A DNA stretch of 64,000 nt from Myxococcaceae bacterium (GTDB lineage Bacteria; Myxococcota_A; Polyangia; Polyangiales; Ga0077539). Where the stretch lies: the NCBI GenBank assembly GCA_004297725.1, contig SCUS01000148.1, forward strand, positions 1 through 64,000, given 5' to 3'. The notes under the pieces are model-generated. The model was not told where the DNA came from. It worked only from the letters and a program-made list of their open reading frames with translations, and searched no databases. Of this stretch, positions 16,042 through 24,258 are shown one piece after another (positions within the stretch are counted from its first letter, which is position 1; each line of letters begins with the position of its first letter). The translations under genes and the position numbers were made by a program.

Positions 16042-16959
16042 ATGAAGCGCGTTCATACTGGTCCACCGCTGGGACAGCTCGACCTCAACCTCCTGCGGGT
16101 CTTCGACGTGGTGCACCGCGAGGGCAGCCTGAGCCGCGCCGCGGAGGTGCTGTCCCTCACCCAGTCCGCGGTGAGCCACGCGGTGGCGCGCCTGCGCCGC
16201 GAGCTCGACGACCCGCTCTTCGTCCGCGAGGGCTCCCAGATGGTGGCGACGCCGCTCGCGACCCGCCTCGCGCCCGCGATCCGCGACGCGCTCACGGCGC
16301 TCGAGCGCGCCCTCTCCGGGCGTCGGGCCTTCGACCCGGCCGTCGACCTCGACCGGCTCACGGTCGCGATCCCCGACGAGCTCGAGGCCGTGGTGCTCCC
16401 GGCGCTCCGCTCGCGGGTGACCACGGCGGCGCCCGGCCTGCTGGTCGCGGGCGTCCGCTTCGACCTGGAGCGCCTGCAGCTCGAGCTCGCGACGAGGTCC
16501 GTCGACGTCGCGGTGGGCGTGCTGCACCCCGGAGGCCCCGACGTGCGGCGCGAGCGGCTCATCGACGACGCGCTCTGCGTGGTGGCCCGCAAGCGTTACC
16601 GGCGCCTCGACTCGCGCAAGTACCTCGCGGCCGGGCACGTCGCGGTCTCGCCCCGGCGCGACGGTCCGTCGATCGAGGACACGGCGCTGGAGCAGGCGTC
16701 GCTGCGCCGCCGGGTCGTCGCCCGCTGCCAGCGCTACGAGACGGCGCTGCGCATCGTGGCGGAGAGCGACCTGATCCTGACGGCGCCGCGGCACTTCGCC
16801 GACCGGCTCGCGTCGGTGCTGGGGCTGCACGTGCTGCGGACGCCGGTCCCGCTGCCCGCCGCGCAGGTCGACCTCTACTGGCACCGGCGCAGCGAGGACG
16901 ACCCGGCCAACCGATGGATCCGCGCGCAGGTGCGCCAGGTGTTTCGCGACGGGGTGTAG
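16042..16959 (+). CDS. LysR-family transcriptional regulator
   Basis: A 305-residue protein of standard LysR length. The winged helix-turn-helix occupies residues 12-72: LLRVFDVVHREGSLSRAAEV, LTQSAVSHAVARLR and DDPLFVREG. A two-part effector domain follows (about 100-300). It belongs to the NodD/SyrM-like branch with the start LDLNLLRVFD. Divergence from the CYP102-type gene, with only 60 bp between the starts, makes that P450 the likely target, and the effector may be the P450 substrate. A terminator follows directly. Confidence 0.93.
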   Translation: MKRVHTGPPLGQLDLNLLRVFDVVHREGSLSRAAEVLSLTQSAVSHAVARLRRELDDPLFVREGSQMVATPLATRLAPAIRDALTALERALSGRRAFDPAVDLDRLTVAIPDELEAVVLPALRSRVTTAAPGLLVAGVRFDLERLQLELATRSVDVAVGVLHPGGPDVRRERLIDDALCVVARKRYRRLDSRKYLAAGHVAVSPRRDGPSIEDTALEQASLRRRVVARCQRYETALRIVAESDLILTAPRHFADRLASVLGLHVLRTPVPLPAAQVDLYWHRRSEDDPANRWIRAQVRQVFRDGV

Positions 16960-17001
16960 CGAGGCCGCGACGGGCTCGCGCCGCGGTCGCTTGATTCTTC
17001 T
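16959..17001 (+). terminator. Rho-independent terminator of the LysR gene
   Basis: GCGA-GG-CCGCG pairs with CGCGG-TCGC (16982-16990), with a two-base bulge. The stem is followed by TTGATTCTTCT (16991-17001), a T-rich tail that is unusual for this GC-rich window. Confidence 0.5.
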
Positions 17002-17028
17002 CCGCGCACCCTGAGATGGTCGACGACC

Positions 17029-18597
17029 ATGAGTGGGGAACCCTCGGACCGCGACCCGTCCCGTCGCGAAGCGTCGATCACGCCCGAGCAGGGCACCCTG
17101 GAGCAGCTCGCCTCGGAGGAGGGGGATGCCCTGCTGGGCGCGATGGCCGCGTCGGCGCGGCCGAAGCTCGGCGCGGTGGATCGGATGGGCCTCGCGCTCT
17201 CCGGCGGCGGCTATCGGGCGGCGGCCTTCCACCTCGGGGTGATGGGCGTGCTCCACCGGGTCGGGCTGCTGCCGACCGTGCGCGTGCTGTCGACGGTGTC
17301 CGGAGGGAGCATCGTGGGCGCTGGGTGGCTCGTCTCGCTGGCGGAGTCCAAGGGCTTTGAGGAGTTCGAGCGGGCGTTTCGTCGGTGGCTCTCGACGACC
17401 GACGTCGTCGCCCTCGCGGGGGCGAAGCTCTCGCGAGCGGGCGACGGCCAGACCCCGAGCCTCATCCGCGCGGCCGCGGCGGTGTACGCGCAGAGCCCTG
17501 TGATCGGGGATTTCCGCTTCGGGGATTTCCGCGAAGGCTTCCCGGTCGAGGACATCGTGATCAACGCCACGGAGTTCACCACGGGCAACGTCTTCCGCCT
17601 GACGCGCACGGCCTCCAGCCGGGCCTCCATCGGCAACCAGAAGGTGCCGGTGAAGCGGGAGGTGTTGGACCGCGTGCGGCTGGCGGACGCGGTCGCGGCG
17701 TCGTCGTGCTTCCCGGGCGCGTTCGAGCCGCTGGTCTGGCCGACGGACTTCGACCTCGACGGCCTCGACGCCACGGTCGGGTCCGAGCCGGTCTATCTGA
17801 TGGACGGCGGCATCGTCGACAACCAGGGGATCTCCAGCGTCGAGCTCGCGGTCACCCGAGCGGCCAACCGGGCTTCGCCGCTGGACCTCGTGGTGATCTC
17901 GGACGTCTTCCAGCACGGACGCGACTTCCTCTCCGGGGCGCAGTCCGCCGCGTCGCCCGTGCCCAGCGTGATCCTCGCGCTGCTGCTCCTGGCGATCCTG
18001 CTCGGAGTGAACCTCGCCGTCGCGATCGCGACCCTCGTCCGCACGGGCCTCTCCGCGGGGACGGGTCTGTCCCTCTTCGTGGCCGCCGGGCTCGTGCTCC
18101 TCCCGCTGGCCGCGGGGGTATCGGCCTGGTGGTCGCTCCGCAAGAGCGTCGCCGCGCGATGGAACGTCCTCGCCGTCCTCGGCGGCTTCGGCGTCGGGGA
18201 CCTGGTGCAGGCGATGGCGATGCGCGCGCGCTCGGTGCTCGCCATCCTCTCCAACGTCTTCATGAAGCGGGTGCGCTCGCAGGAGTACGGTCAGGTCCGC
18301 GACTTCCTGTCGAGGCGTGTGCGCTGCGTGCGGGTGTCGATCAACGACCACGAGCGCTGGAAGGATGATCCCGAGGTCACCGAGGCCCTGCGCGAGACCT
18401 GCCAGCGGGCCTTCGGGATGGCCACGACGCTGTGGTGCTCCGAGGCGGAGGTCGAGACGCTCGTCGCCGCGGGGCGCATCGCAGCCTGCAAGGCCCTGCT
18501 GGACGCCGCTCGCAGCGACGAGACGAAGGCGGCCTTCGTGGATGCGCTCGAGGCGCTGTGGAGTGAGCTGCGCGCGGCAGGCTCAGAGCGCAAATAG
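17029..18597 (+). CDS. Patatin-like phospholipase with membrane segment
   Basis: A 522-residue protein. The patatin domain (about 50-300) has the oxyanion loop LSGGGYRAAAFHLG, the nucleophile region STVSGGSIVG and the catalytic Asp in MDGGIVDNQG, in the proper order for a Ser-Asp dyad lipase. Two long hydrophobic stretches near residues 315-370 are probable membrane helices, and a soluble C-terminal region follows. It likely hydrolyses membrane phospholipids or acyl esters; no signal peptide is present, so it may act on the inner leaflet. The nucleophile motif reads SGGS rather than GTSAG, as in some bacterial patatins. It stands alone with a strong terminator. Confidence 0.88.
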   Translation: MSGEPSDRDPSRREASITPEQGTLEQLASEEGDALLGAMAASARPKLGAVDRMGLALSGGGYRAAAFHLGVMGVLHRVGLLPTVRVLSTVSGGSIVGAGWLVSLAESKGFEEFERAFRRWLSTTDVVALAGAKLSRAGDGQTPSLIRAAAAVYAQSPVIGDFRFGDFREGFPVEDIVINATEFTTGNVFRLTRTASSRASIGNQKVPVKREVLDRVRLADAVAASSCFPGAFEPLVWPTDFDLDGLDATVGSEPVYLMDGGIVDNQGISSVELAVTRAANRASPLDLVVISDVFQHGRDFLSGAQSAASPVPSVILALLLLAILLGVNLAVAIATLVRTGLSAGTGLSLFVAAGLVLLPLAAGVSAWWSLRKSVAARWNVLAVLGGFGVGDLVQAMAMRARSVLAILSNVFMKRVRSQEYGQVRDFLSRRVRCVRVSINDHERWKDDPEVTEALRETCQRAFGMATTLWCSEAEVETLVAAGRIAACKALLDAARSDETKAAFVDALEALWSELRAAGSERK

Positions 18598-18598
18598 C

Positions 18599-18640
18599 GA
18601 AAGACCCCCGGAATCCGCTTGGACTCCGAGGGTCTTTCTT
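18599..18640. terminator. Bidirectional terminator between the lipase gene and tRNA-Pro
   Basis: GAAAGACCC (18599-18607) pairs perfectly with GGGTCTTTC (18630-18638). Inside, GGAATCC and GGACTCC pair with one mismatch around GCTT. T-runs on the plus side (TCTTTCTTT) and A-runs at the other end suit termination in both directions. Confidence 0.85.
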
Positions 18641-18643
18641 TCG

Positions 18644-18717
18644 TCGGGGCGAGAGGATTTGAACCTCCGACTCCCTGGTCCCGAACCAGGTGCGCTACCA
18701 GGCTGCGCTACGCCCCG
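18644..18717 (-). tRNA. tRNA-Pro (CGG)
   Basis: The minus strand folds into a complete 74-nt cloverleaf. The acceptor stem is CGGGGCG/CGCCCCG with discriminator A. The D arm is TAGCGCAGCCTGGTAGCGCA, the anticodon stem CCTGG/CCAGG carries loop TTCGGGA, and the T arm contains GGTTCAAATCC. The anticodon CGG (18681-18683) reads CCG proline codons, which are common in this GC-rich genome. CCA is not encoded. A terminator follows on the same strand. Confidence 0.97.
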
Positions 18718-18786
18718 TTGAAGGGAGACGCGTTGTACGCGCCGCCCTCCCGACCTGTCAAGACAATCGTCGGCGGCTCGCGACGA

Positions 18787-21411
18787 TCATCCCGGCGGTC
18801 GGCAAACCACGTCCTCGATGACGCCGAGGTTGTTCTCCTCGTGACACTCGGTGCGCATCCGCGTGTCGTCGATCACCGCCGTCACCGGCGTGGCCCGCTC
18901 CTGCGGGGAGGCGACCCAGTCGCAGGTCACGTCGACGCACTCGCCGGGCATCAGCGCGCGCGGCGTCGGCGCCTGGCACACCCTCGGCCCCAGCGTCACG
19001 CCCGCCCCGCTGTAGAAGCCCACCGGCAGCCCGTCGGCCATCGGCGCCGTCCCTCGGTTGCACGCGCGCACCCGCAGCCGCGCCGCGCCCGAGGCGAGGC
19101 ACATGAAGCCCGTCCCGGACACCGTGCCGTCGGGCGAGCTGGTGATCTCCGCGGTGCCCTGCACGTTCGTGCGGAAGTTGTTGAGCGTGCGCTCTCGCCA
19201 GTTGCGACGCACCGCCCCGCTCGCCGGGATGCGGCCGTCGTCCTCGACGTTGGTCACGTTGTAGGCGTGCTGGTTCCAGATGGTGCGGGAGCGCACCCAG
19301 CGGTCGGCGATGTCCGCGTACACGCGTATCCCTCGCACCCCTCGCGGTCGCGCCGCGCGGCAGGTGTTGCCCGCGCCGGGCGTCCCGTCCGGGGGCGCCG
19401 CGCAGACGTAGGTGCACTCGCTCCCCGACCCGGTGGTGCGCCCCGCGTCGCCGCCCGCATCCACGCTCGCGTCCGCCACGCCTCCGTCGCCCGCGGGGGC
19501 GCTCCCGGGGCAGCACTCGCTGTCGGCCGCGCAGCGGCAGAAGCCCATCACGCAGCGGCTCGAAGGGCACTCCGCGTCCGTCGAGCAGCGCAGCCCCGCG
19601 AACTGCACGTCCACCCCGCGAGGACCGACACCCGGGCACGCGACGCCGGTCGTCGGCGAGCCACAGTTGAAGTTGCTCCCCACCACCAGCTCGGCGCGGA
19701 AGTCCCCGTCGACGTCCGCCACCACGGGGTTCTCGTACCAGGTGCACGAGGAGTGCTGCTGCGAGAAGAGCACCGTCCCCGTGGCGCCGTCGTACACCCG
19801 GGCGAAGCACTCGTCGGCGTACACCGCCTCGACGCGGCCATCGCCCTCGAAGTCGAAGGAGGTGCTCCCGGTGACGTTGGAGCTCGCGTCCTGCGAGGGC
19901 CGCGACCAGAGCACCCCCGTCGTGGTCGAGGTCTCGCAGCGGCCGCCCGAGCGGGACACCGATCGGGGGCCGCAGTCAGGGTCCATCACCGAGTACGCCG
20001 TCGCGCCCGCCGCGGCGACCTCCGCCAGCCCGTCGCCGTCGAAGTCCGCCACCGTCGGAGGACCGCCCGTCCCGCCGCCCGGCAGCGCGATGGGGCCGAA
20101 CACCGTGCGCCCCTCGATGGTGTCCACGCGCACGTACCCGCTCGACACCACCGCGATCTCGGGAATACGCGCGTCGGTAAACCTGGCGGACGCGAAGTCG
20201 CCGAAGTCCCCCACCGCCACCTGGCCGTCGCCGCACCCGGCGCCCGCGCAGTTGCTGCGGGTGAAGTACGCCTCGCGCACCCAGTCCCGCGTCGTCGCGC
20301 TCCAGGCGAAGACCCCGTTGCCGGTGACCAGCTCGACGGCGCCGTCCTCGTCCACGTCGAGCACCACGCTGAACGCCCCGGCGGAGTAGCCCGCGAGCTG
20401 GGTGCGCGCCCCGGTGCCCCCGATGAGCACGCCGGTGCGGCCGTTGAACACCATCCCGTGGCGCAGCACCTCGGCCCGCCCGTCGCCGTCGATGTCCGCG
20501 ATCGTGGGCCCCGCCCAGCCGCCGCCCGTGGGGTCGAAGGCCGTCCCGTCGGCGCTGGTCGAGCGCCACCAGACGCCCCAGCGCCCGCGCGCCCCCGCGT
20601 CCCCCGTCGAGGCCGCCACGTACCGGAACGCCACCAGGCCGCCGCCGGCCTTGAAGGCCACGATCTCGGGCGTCCCGTCGCCGTCGAGGTCGCCGATGGC
20701 CGGGGGCGAGGAGTGCGACACGAGCTGCTCGGAGAGGTTGTCCTGGAGCGCGCAGGTGCGGCCGTCGAGGATGCGGATCAGCCCCGTCGGCAGCTCGGCG
20801 CCGCCGTCCACACCGTCGTCGAAGACCACCACGATGGAGGGCCGCACCGCCGAGGAGCCCGCGCGATAGACGCGAAGGTCGGCCACCATCGGCGTCGACA
20901 GCACGTGGAGGTGATCGGGGTACGCGTCGCCCGCGGGCGCCTCGTCGAACTGGCACTGCACCGCCGGAGCGAACACCCCGGGCCTCGGGTCGACCGTGCA
21001 CGCCGGGTCGGTCTGCGCCCCGGTCCACGGCACGCAGCGCCCGCCCTCGCAGCGCGCGTCGTTGGCGCAGCCCGACGTCGCCGAGCAGCCCGTCGCCGGC
21101 TCCACGCAGCGGTCCATGCGGCAGAGCCGGGCCCCGGTGCAGTCGCTGGTCGCCCTGCACTCCGGGGTGAACACCTCCGCCGCCCCGGCGTCGCGCTCTG
21201 CGCTCCCGCGGTCGTTCGGCGCGTCCATCATCGATGATCCCCGGTCGGTGCCCGCATCGCGGACGTCCATCCTGGCGTCCGAGCGCGCGTCTCGGACGCC
21301 CGTGTCCAGCGCCCCGGCGTCCATCGTCGGCTCGATGGTGCTCTCCTCCGCCGAGCACGCTCCGCCCGCGAAGCAAAGCACCAGCGCGCCCATCCATCGA
21401 TCGCTTCTCAT
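18787..21411 (-). CDS. FG-GAP/VCBS propeller lipoprotein
   Basis: An 874-residue predicted lipoprotein (lipobox CFAGGAC near residue 19) with an Asp/Arg/Ala-rich spacer and a Cys-rich segment (about 80-125, CRATSDC, CRMDRC, CEGGRC) before a propeller. Repeated FG-GAP blades are visible: IGDLDGDGTPEI, IADIDGDGRAEV, VLDVDEDGAVEL, VADFDGDGLAEV, FDFEGDGRVEAV and VADVDGDFRAEL, each with the DxDxDG-type calcium loop. A second Cys-rich patch and an Ig-like C-terminus follow. It is likely an outer-surface, calcium-stabilised protein; ligand unknown. ATG 21411 is chosen, with GTG 21414 one codon upstream. Confidence 0.88.
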   Translation of the reverse strand: MRSDRWMGALVLCFAGGACSAEESTIEPTMDAGALDTGVRDARSDARMDVRDAGTDRGSSMMDAPNDRGSAERDAGAAEVFTPECRATSDCTGARLCRMDRCVEPATGCSATSGCANDARCEGGRCVPWTGAQTDPACTVDPRPGVFAPAVQCQFDEAPAGDAYPDHLHVLSTPMVADLRVYRAGSSAVRPSIVVVFDDGVDGGAELPTGLIRILDGRTCALQDNLSEQLVSHSSPPAIGDLDGDGTPEIVAFKAGGGLVAFRYVAASTGDAGARGRWGVWWRSTSADGTAFDPTGGGWAGPTIADIDGDGRAEVLRHGMVFNGRTGVLIGGTGARTQLAGYSAGAFSVVLDVDEDGAVELVTGNGVFAWSATTRDWVREAYFTRSNCAGAGCGDGQVAVGDFGDFASARFTDARIPEIAVVSSGYVRVDTIEGRTVFGPIALPGGGTGGPPTVADFDGDGLAEVAAAGATAYSVMDPDCGPRSVSRSGGRCETSTTTGVLWSRPSQDASSNVTGSTSFDFEGDGRVEAVYADECFARVYDGATGTVLFSQQHSSCTWYENPVVADVDGDFRAELVVGSNFNCGSPTTGVACPGVGPRGVDVQFAGLRCSTDAECPSSRCVMGFCRCAADSECCPGSAPAGDGGVADASVDAGGDAGRTTGSGSECTYVCAAPPDGTPGAGNTCRAARPRGVRGIRVYADIADRWVRSRTIWNQHAYNVTNVEDDGRIPASGAVRRNWRERTLNNFRTNVQGTAEITSSPDGTVSGTGFMCLASGAARLRVRACNRGTAPMADGLPVGFYSGAGVTLGPRVCQAPTPRALMPGECVDVTCDWVASPQERATPVTAVIDDTRMRTECHEENNLGVIEDVVCRPPG

Positions 21412-21451
21412 CACCGACCGAGCGTACAGCAGTCCCCCGCGGCCGACGCCC

Positions 21452-21481
21452 TTGACCTCCCGCCGCGGCGCGCGCTAGCTG
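21452..21481 (+). promoter_or_regulatory. Strong candidate promoter of the MATE leader
   Basis: TTGACC (21452-21457) and CTAGCT (21475-21480), 17 nt apart; TAGCTG one base later is an alternative -10. It is the best -35 match I saw. Transcription would begin at or just before the ATG of the 30-codon ORF at 21489. Confidence 0.5.
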
Positions 21482-21488
21482 GACGCTC

Positions 21489-21581
21489 ATGATTTCGATC
21501 CGCAGCAAGTCCACCACGTCGATGCACCGCCAGGGGCGCTCGCTCCCGGTCGTATGCGCCGCCGTGAAGGGAGCCGGCTAG
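21489..21581 (+). CDS. 30-codon candidate leader peptide
   Basis: ATG 21489 opens a 30-residue frame starting MISIRSKSTTSMHRQGR and ending VKGAG, closed by TAG. It is polar and basic, with no membrane helix. The promoter -10 lies only about 7 nt before it, and it ends 17 nt before a 51-nt hairpin that precedes the MATE exporter gene. That layout fits a leader peptide sensed by ribosome stalling, but codon evidence alone is weak at this length. Confidence 0.4.
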   Translation: MISIRSKSTTSMHRQGRSLPVVCAAVKGAG

Positions 21582-21597
21582 CAGGAGAGGGACGTCG

Positions 21598-21648
21598 TAC
21601 TGGAACCCGCGACCTCTCTCCCAGAGAGGATCGCAGGGGGTTCCAGTA
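21598..21648 (+). promoter_or_regulatory. Long hairpin upstream of the MATE gene
   Basis: TACTGGAACCC (21598-21608) pairs perfectly with GGGTTCCAGTA (21638-21648). Inside, GCGA pairs with TCGC and CCTCTC with GAGAGG around loop TCCCA, with two small bulges: about 21 bp in all. GGAGAG (21584-21589) just upstream can instead pair with CTCTCC (21616-21621), which would break the upper stem. It ends 15 nt before the exporter start codon. Confidence 0.65.
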
Positions 21649-21663
21649 AAGTGACGGTGCCTC

Positions 21664-23067
21664 GTGGGTCTCCCTCTTCGCTTGCGTCTTCACTCGTTTC
21701 TCCGACCCCATGCCTCCTCCTCGGCGGACGCCCGCCGCGAGGTCATCACCCTGGCGTGGCCCATCGCCGTGGCCCTCCTCGGCGACACGGCCATGGGCCT
21801 CGTCGACACCGCCCTCGTCGGCGGCCTCGGCGCCAACGCCCTCGGCGGCGTCGGCGTGGCGACGGTGCTCACCTGGCTCAACTACGCCATCGTCTTCGGC
21901 GTGATGCGCGGGGTGAAGGTCTGCTCGGCGCACGCCCTCGGCGAGTCCAGGGGGGAGCACGGGCTCCACTACGCCCGCGCCGGGGCCGCGCTCGCCCTCC
22001 TCGCGGGCGCCGCCATCTTCGCGCTCGCGAGGGACGTCTCCTGGGCGCTGCACGCGCTGCATGTCGACCCGGCGATGATCCCCTACGCGCGCTCGTTCAT
22101 GGCCGCGCGCACCACCCTCGCGCCGCTCACCTGCCTGCTCTCCGCGCTGGTGCAGTGGCGCCAGGGCGTCGGCGACAGCCGCACCCCGATGCGCATCACC
22201 CTCTCGGGCAACGTGATCAACGCCGCGCTCGCGTGGACGCTCATCCACGGCCACTTCGGGATGCCCCGGCTGGGCGTCGCGGGGGCCGGGCTCGCGACCG
22301 CCATCGCCGAGGGCATCAACGCGCTGCGCCTCTCCTCGCTCTGGATCGACGCCTGGAGGCGCAGGGCGCCGGACCCGGACGCTCCGACGGCGTCGGCGGC
22401 GCTGCGGAGGGTCTGCGCCGTCGGGGTCCCGACGGGGCTGCAGTTCGGCCTGGAGACGCTGGCCTTCACGGCCTTCACGGCCATTCTCGGCACCGTCGGG
22501 GCCACCGGGGTCGCGGCGCACCAGATCGCGCTGGCGGTGATCCGCACGTCCTTCCTCCCGGGCGTGGCGGTCTCCGAGTCGGCCTCGGTGCTGGTCGGCC
22601 GGGCGCTCGGCCGTGGAGAGCCCGACGAGGCCGACCGGATGGCGCGGGCCGCGCTGCGGGTCGCGATCACCTTCATGGCCGGCTGCGGGCTGGTGTTCGC
22701 GTTCGGCGGGGGAGTGATCGCCAGGGTCTTCACCGACGACCCGGCGCTCATCGAGACCGTGCGGCGGCTGCTCGTGGTGGCCGCGGTCTTCCAGGTGCTG
22801 GACGGCGCGAGCATCGTGCTGCGCGGCGCCCTCCGCGGCGCGAGGGACGTGCGCTGGGCGGCCTTCCTGGGCATCGCGGCCATCTGGACCTGCGTCCCCG
22901 GCGCGGCCTGGCTCTTCGGCCGCGAGCTCGGCTGGGGCGTGGTCGGCGCCTGGCTCGGCTTCATCGGCGAGACCGGCGTCGGCGCGGCGCTGCTCTGGTG
23001 GCGCTGGACCCGCGGCCACTGGCGCGCCCTCGCTCTCGCGCCTCGGGCTGACTCCACTGCGTGGTAA
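21664..23067 (+). CDS. MATE-family multidrug/toxin exporter
   Basis: A 467-residue protein with about 12 membrane helices in two halves, as in MATE cation/drug antiporters. Family marks include REVITLAWPIAVALLGDTAMGLVDT in the first helices, the QGVGDSRTPM loop, VAAHQIALAVIR and LRGALRGARDVRW. It should export organic cations or antibiotics using Na+ or H+. The start is GTG 21664 (TTG 21679 possible), as a stop codon lies just upstream in frame; no ribosome binding site is visible, but a long hairpin precedes it. The end overlaps the region before the phosphofructokinase gene, so the two may be co-transcribed. Confidence 0.92.
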   Translation: MGLPLRLRLHSFLRPHASSSADARREVITLAWPIAVALLGDTAMGLVDTALVGGLGANALGGVGVATVLTWLNYAIVFGVMRGVKVCSAHALGESRGEHGLHYARAGAALALLAGAAIFALARDVSWALHALHVDPAMIPYARSFMAARTTLAPLTCLLSALVQWRQGVGDSRTPMRITLSGNVINAALAWTLIHGHFGMPRLGVAGAGLATAIAEGINALRLSSLWIDAWRRRAPDPDAPTASAALRRVCAVGVPTGLQFGLETLAFTAFTAILGTVGATGVAAHQIALAVIRTSFLPGVAVSESASVLVGRALGRGEPDEADRMARAALRVAITFMAGCGLVFAFGGGVIARVFTDDPALIETVRRLLVVAAVFQVLDGASIVLRGALRGARDVRWAAFLGIAAIWTCVPGAAWLFGRELGWGVVGAWLGFIGETGVGAALLWWRWTRGHWRALALAPRADSTAW

Positions 23068-23078
23068 AGCCCTCCGTC

Positions 23079-24242
23079 ATGGCCCCGATGCTCTCCTTTG
23101 GACAACCCAACAACCAGGCCGCCTCCTCCCGCCGGCTGCTCATCGTCTTCGACGGGGGCAACGCGCCCGGGTACTCCTCCGTCGCGGTCGCGCTCACCGA
23201 GGAGGCGGTGCGCCGCAACTACGAGGTCTGGGCCGCGAGCGAGGGCTTCCGCTCGCTCACCCGCGACGCCACCGCCGAGCCCAAGTTCGAGCGGCTGATC
23301 CTCGGTCGTCAGGAGCGCTACGCCCTGCTCGCGCAGGGCATCCCCGCGCGCTCCATGGGGCGCCGGGTGCTCGACGCGGGCAGCGACTTCCGCAGCGAGC
23401 GCTACCGGGGCTTCCTCGAGCACGACCGCCGTCGCGAGGCCGCGGCGACCATCGCGGCGCAGGGCTTCACGCACCTCGTGTGCGTCGGAGGCAACGGCAC
23501 CCTCGAGGGCGAGAAGGCCCTGCTCGAGGACATGACCCCGAGGATCCCCGCCGGGTTCATCAACGTCTCCATCGACGACGACCTCGGCGGCGACCGGGCG
23601 ATCGGCTTCCTCACCGGGGTCGAGGCCGGGGCGACGGTGGTGCGGGGCCTGCTCGAGGACGCCTACACCCACAAGCGCGTGTACCTGGTCGAGACCATGG
23701 GCAACCGCAGCGGTCGCCACGCGCTGCACTGCGCCGTCTCCGCGAGGGCGCACCTGGCCGTGCTGCCGCTCTTCCGCTTCACCGAGGAGGTGCTCCGGGA
23801 GATCGCCGAGAAGCTGGCGCAGGTCGACTACGCCGTGGTGGTGGTGGCCGAGGGCTACGAGTCCGAGCGCCGTCGCACCGAGCCGGGCCTCTCGGCGAGC
23901 GCGCTGCTGCTGCGCCAGCTCGAGCAGGTGGGCCTCGTCGACAGCCCCAGAAAGCGGGTCATCGCGGAGCCCTTCAGCCGCTACCTGCGCGGGGTGCGCC
24001 CGGCCTTCCTGGAGGTCTCCGCGGCGTACCTCAAGGCCTCGGTGCTCTTCGACGCCTTCGACGCCGGGCGCACGGAGATCATGCCCTTCGTGCTGGGCGC
24101 CCACGACGTCGGCGTGCGCCCCTTCTCGGCCATCGCTCGCGACGACCGGGTGGAGCCCGCCTTCCTGCCGCTGCTCGACCGGCTGGGGCTGCCGAAGTTC
24201 CAGGCGCTGGTGAGGGAGCGCTTCGCCGCGGGCGGGGCCTGA
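23079..24242 (+). CDS. Divergent 6-phosphofructokinase
   Basis: A 387-residue protein of the PfkA fold. The nucleotide and substrate motifs appear in order but altered: FDGGNAPGYSS for GGDAPGMN, VGGNGTLEG for GGDGS, VSIDDDLGG for TIDND with the catalytic Asp kept, and ETMGNRSGRHAL for the MGR substrate loop. It should phosphorylate fructose 6-phosphate or a related sugar, using ATP or pyrophosphate; sequence alone does not decide which. Starts at GTG 23061, ATG 23079 and ATG 23088 are all possible, none with a good ribosome site. It overlaps or abuts the MATE gene end. Confidence 0.85.
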   Translation: MAPMLSFGQPNNQAASSRRLLIVFDGGNAPGYSSVAVALTEEAVRRNYEVWAASEGFRSLTRDATAEPKFERLILGRQERYALLAQGIPARSMGRRVLDAGSDFRSERYRGFLEHDRRREAAATIAAQGFTHLVCVGGNGTLEGEKALLEDMTPRIPAGFINVSIDDDLGGDRAIGFLTGVEAGATVVRGLLEDAYTHKRVYLVETMGNRSGRHALHCAVSARAHLAVLPLFRFTEEVLREIAEKLAQVDYAVVVVAEGYESERRRTEPGLSASALLLRQLEQVGLVDSPRKRVIAEPFSRYLRGVRPAFLEVSAAYLKASVLFDAFDAGRTEIMPFVLGAHDVGVRPFSAIARDDRVEPAFLPLLDRLGLPKFQALVRERFAAGGA

Positions 24243-24258
24243 GCCCGCCTCCTCGCCC

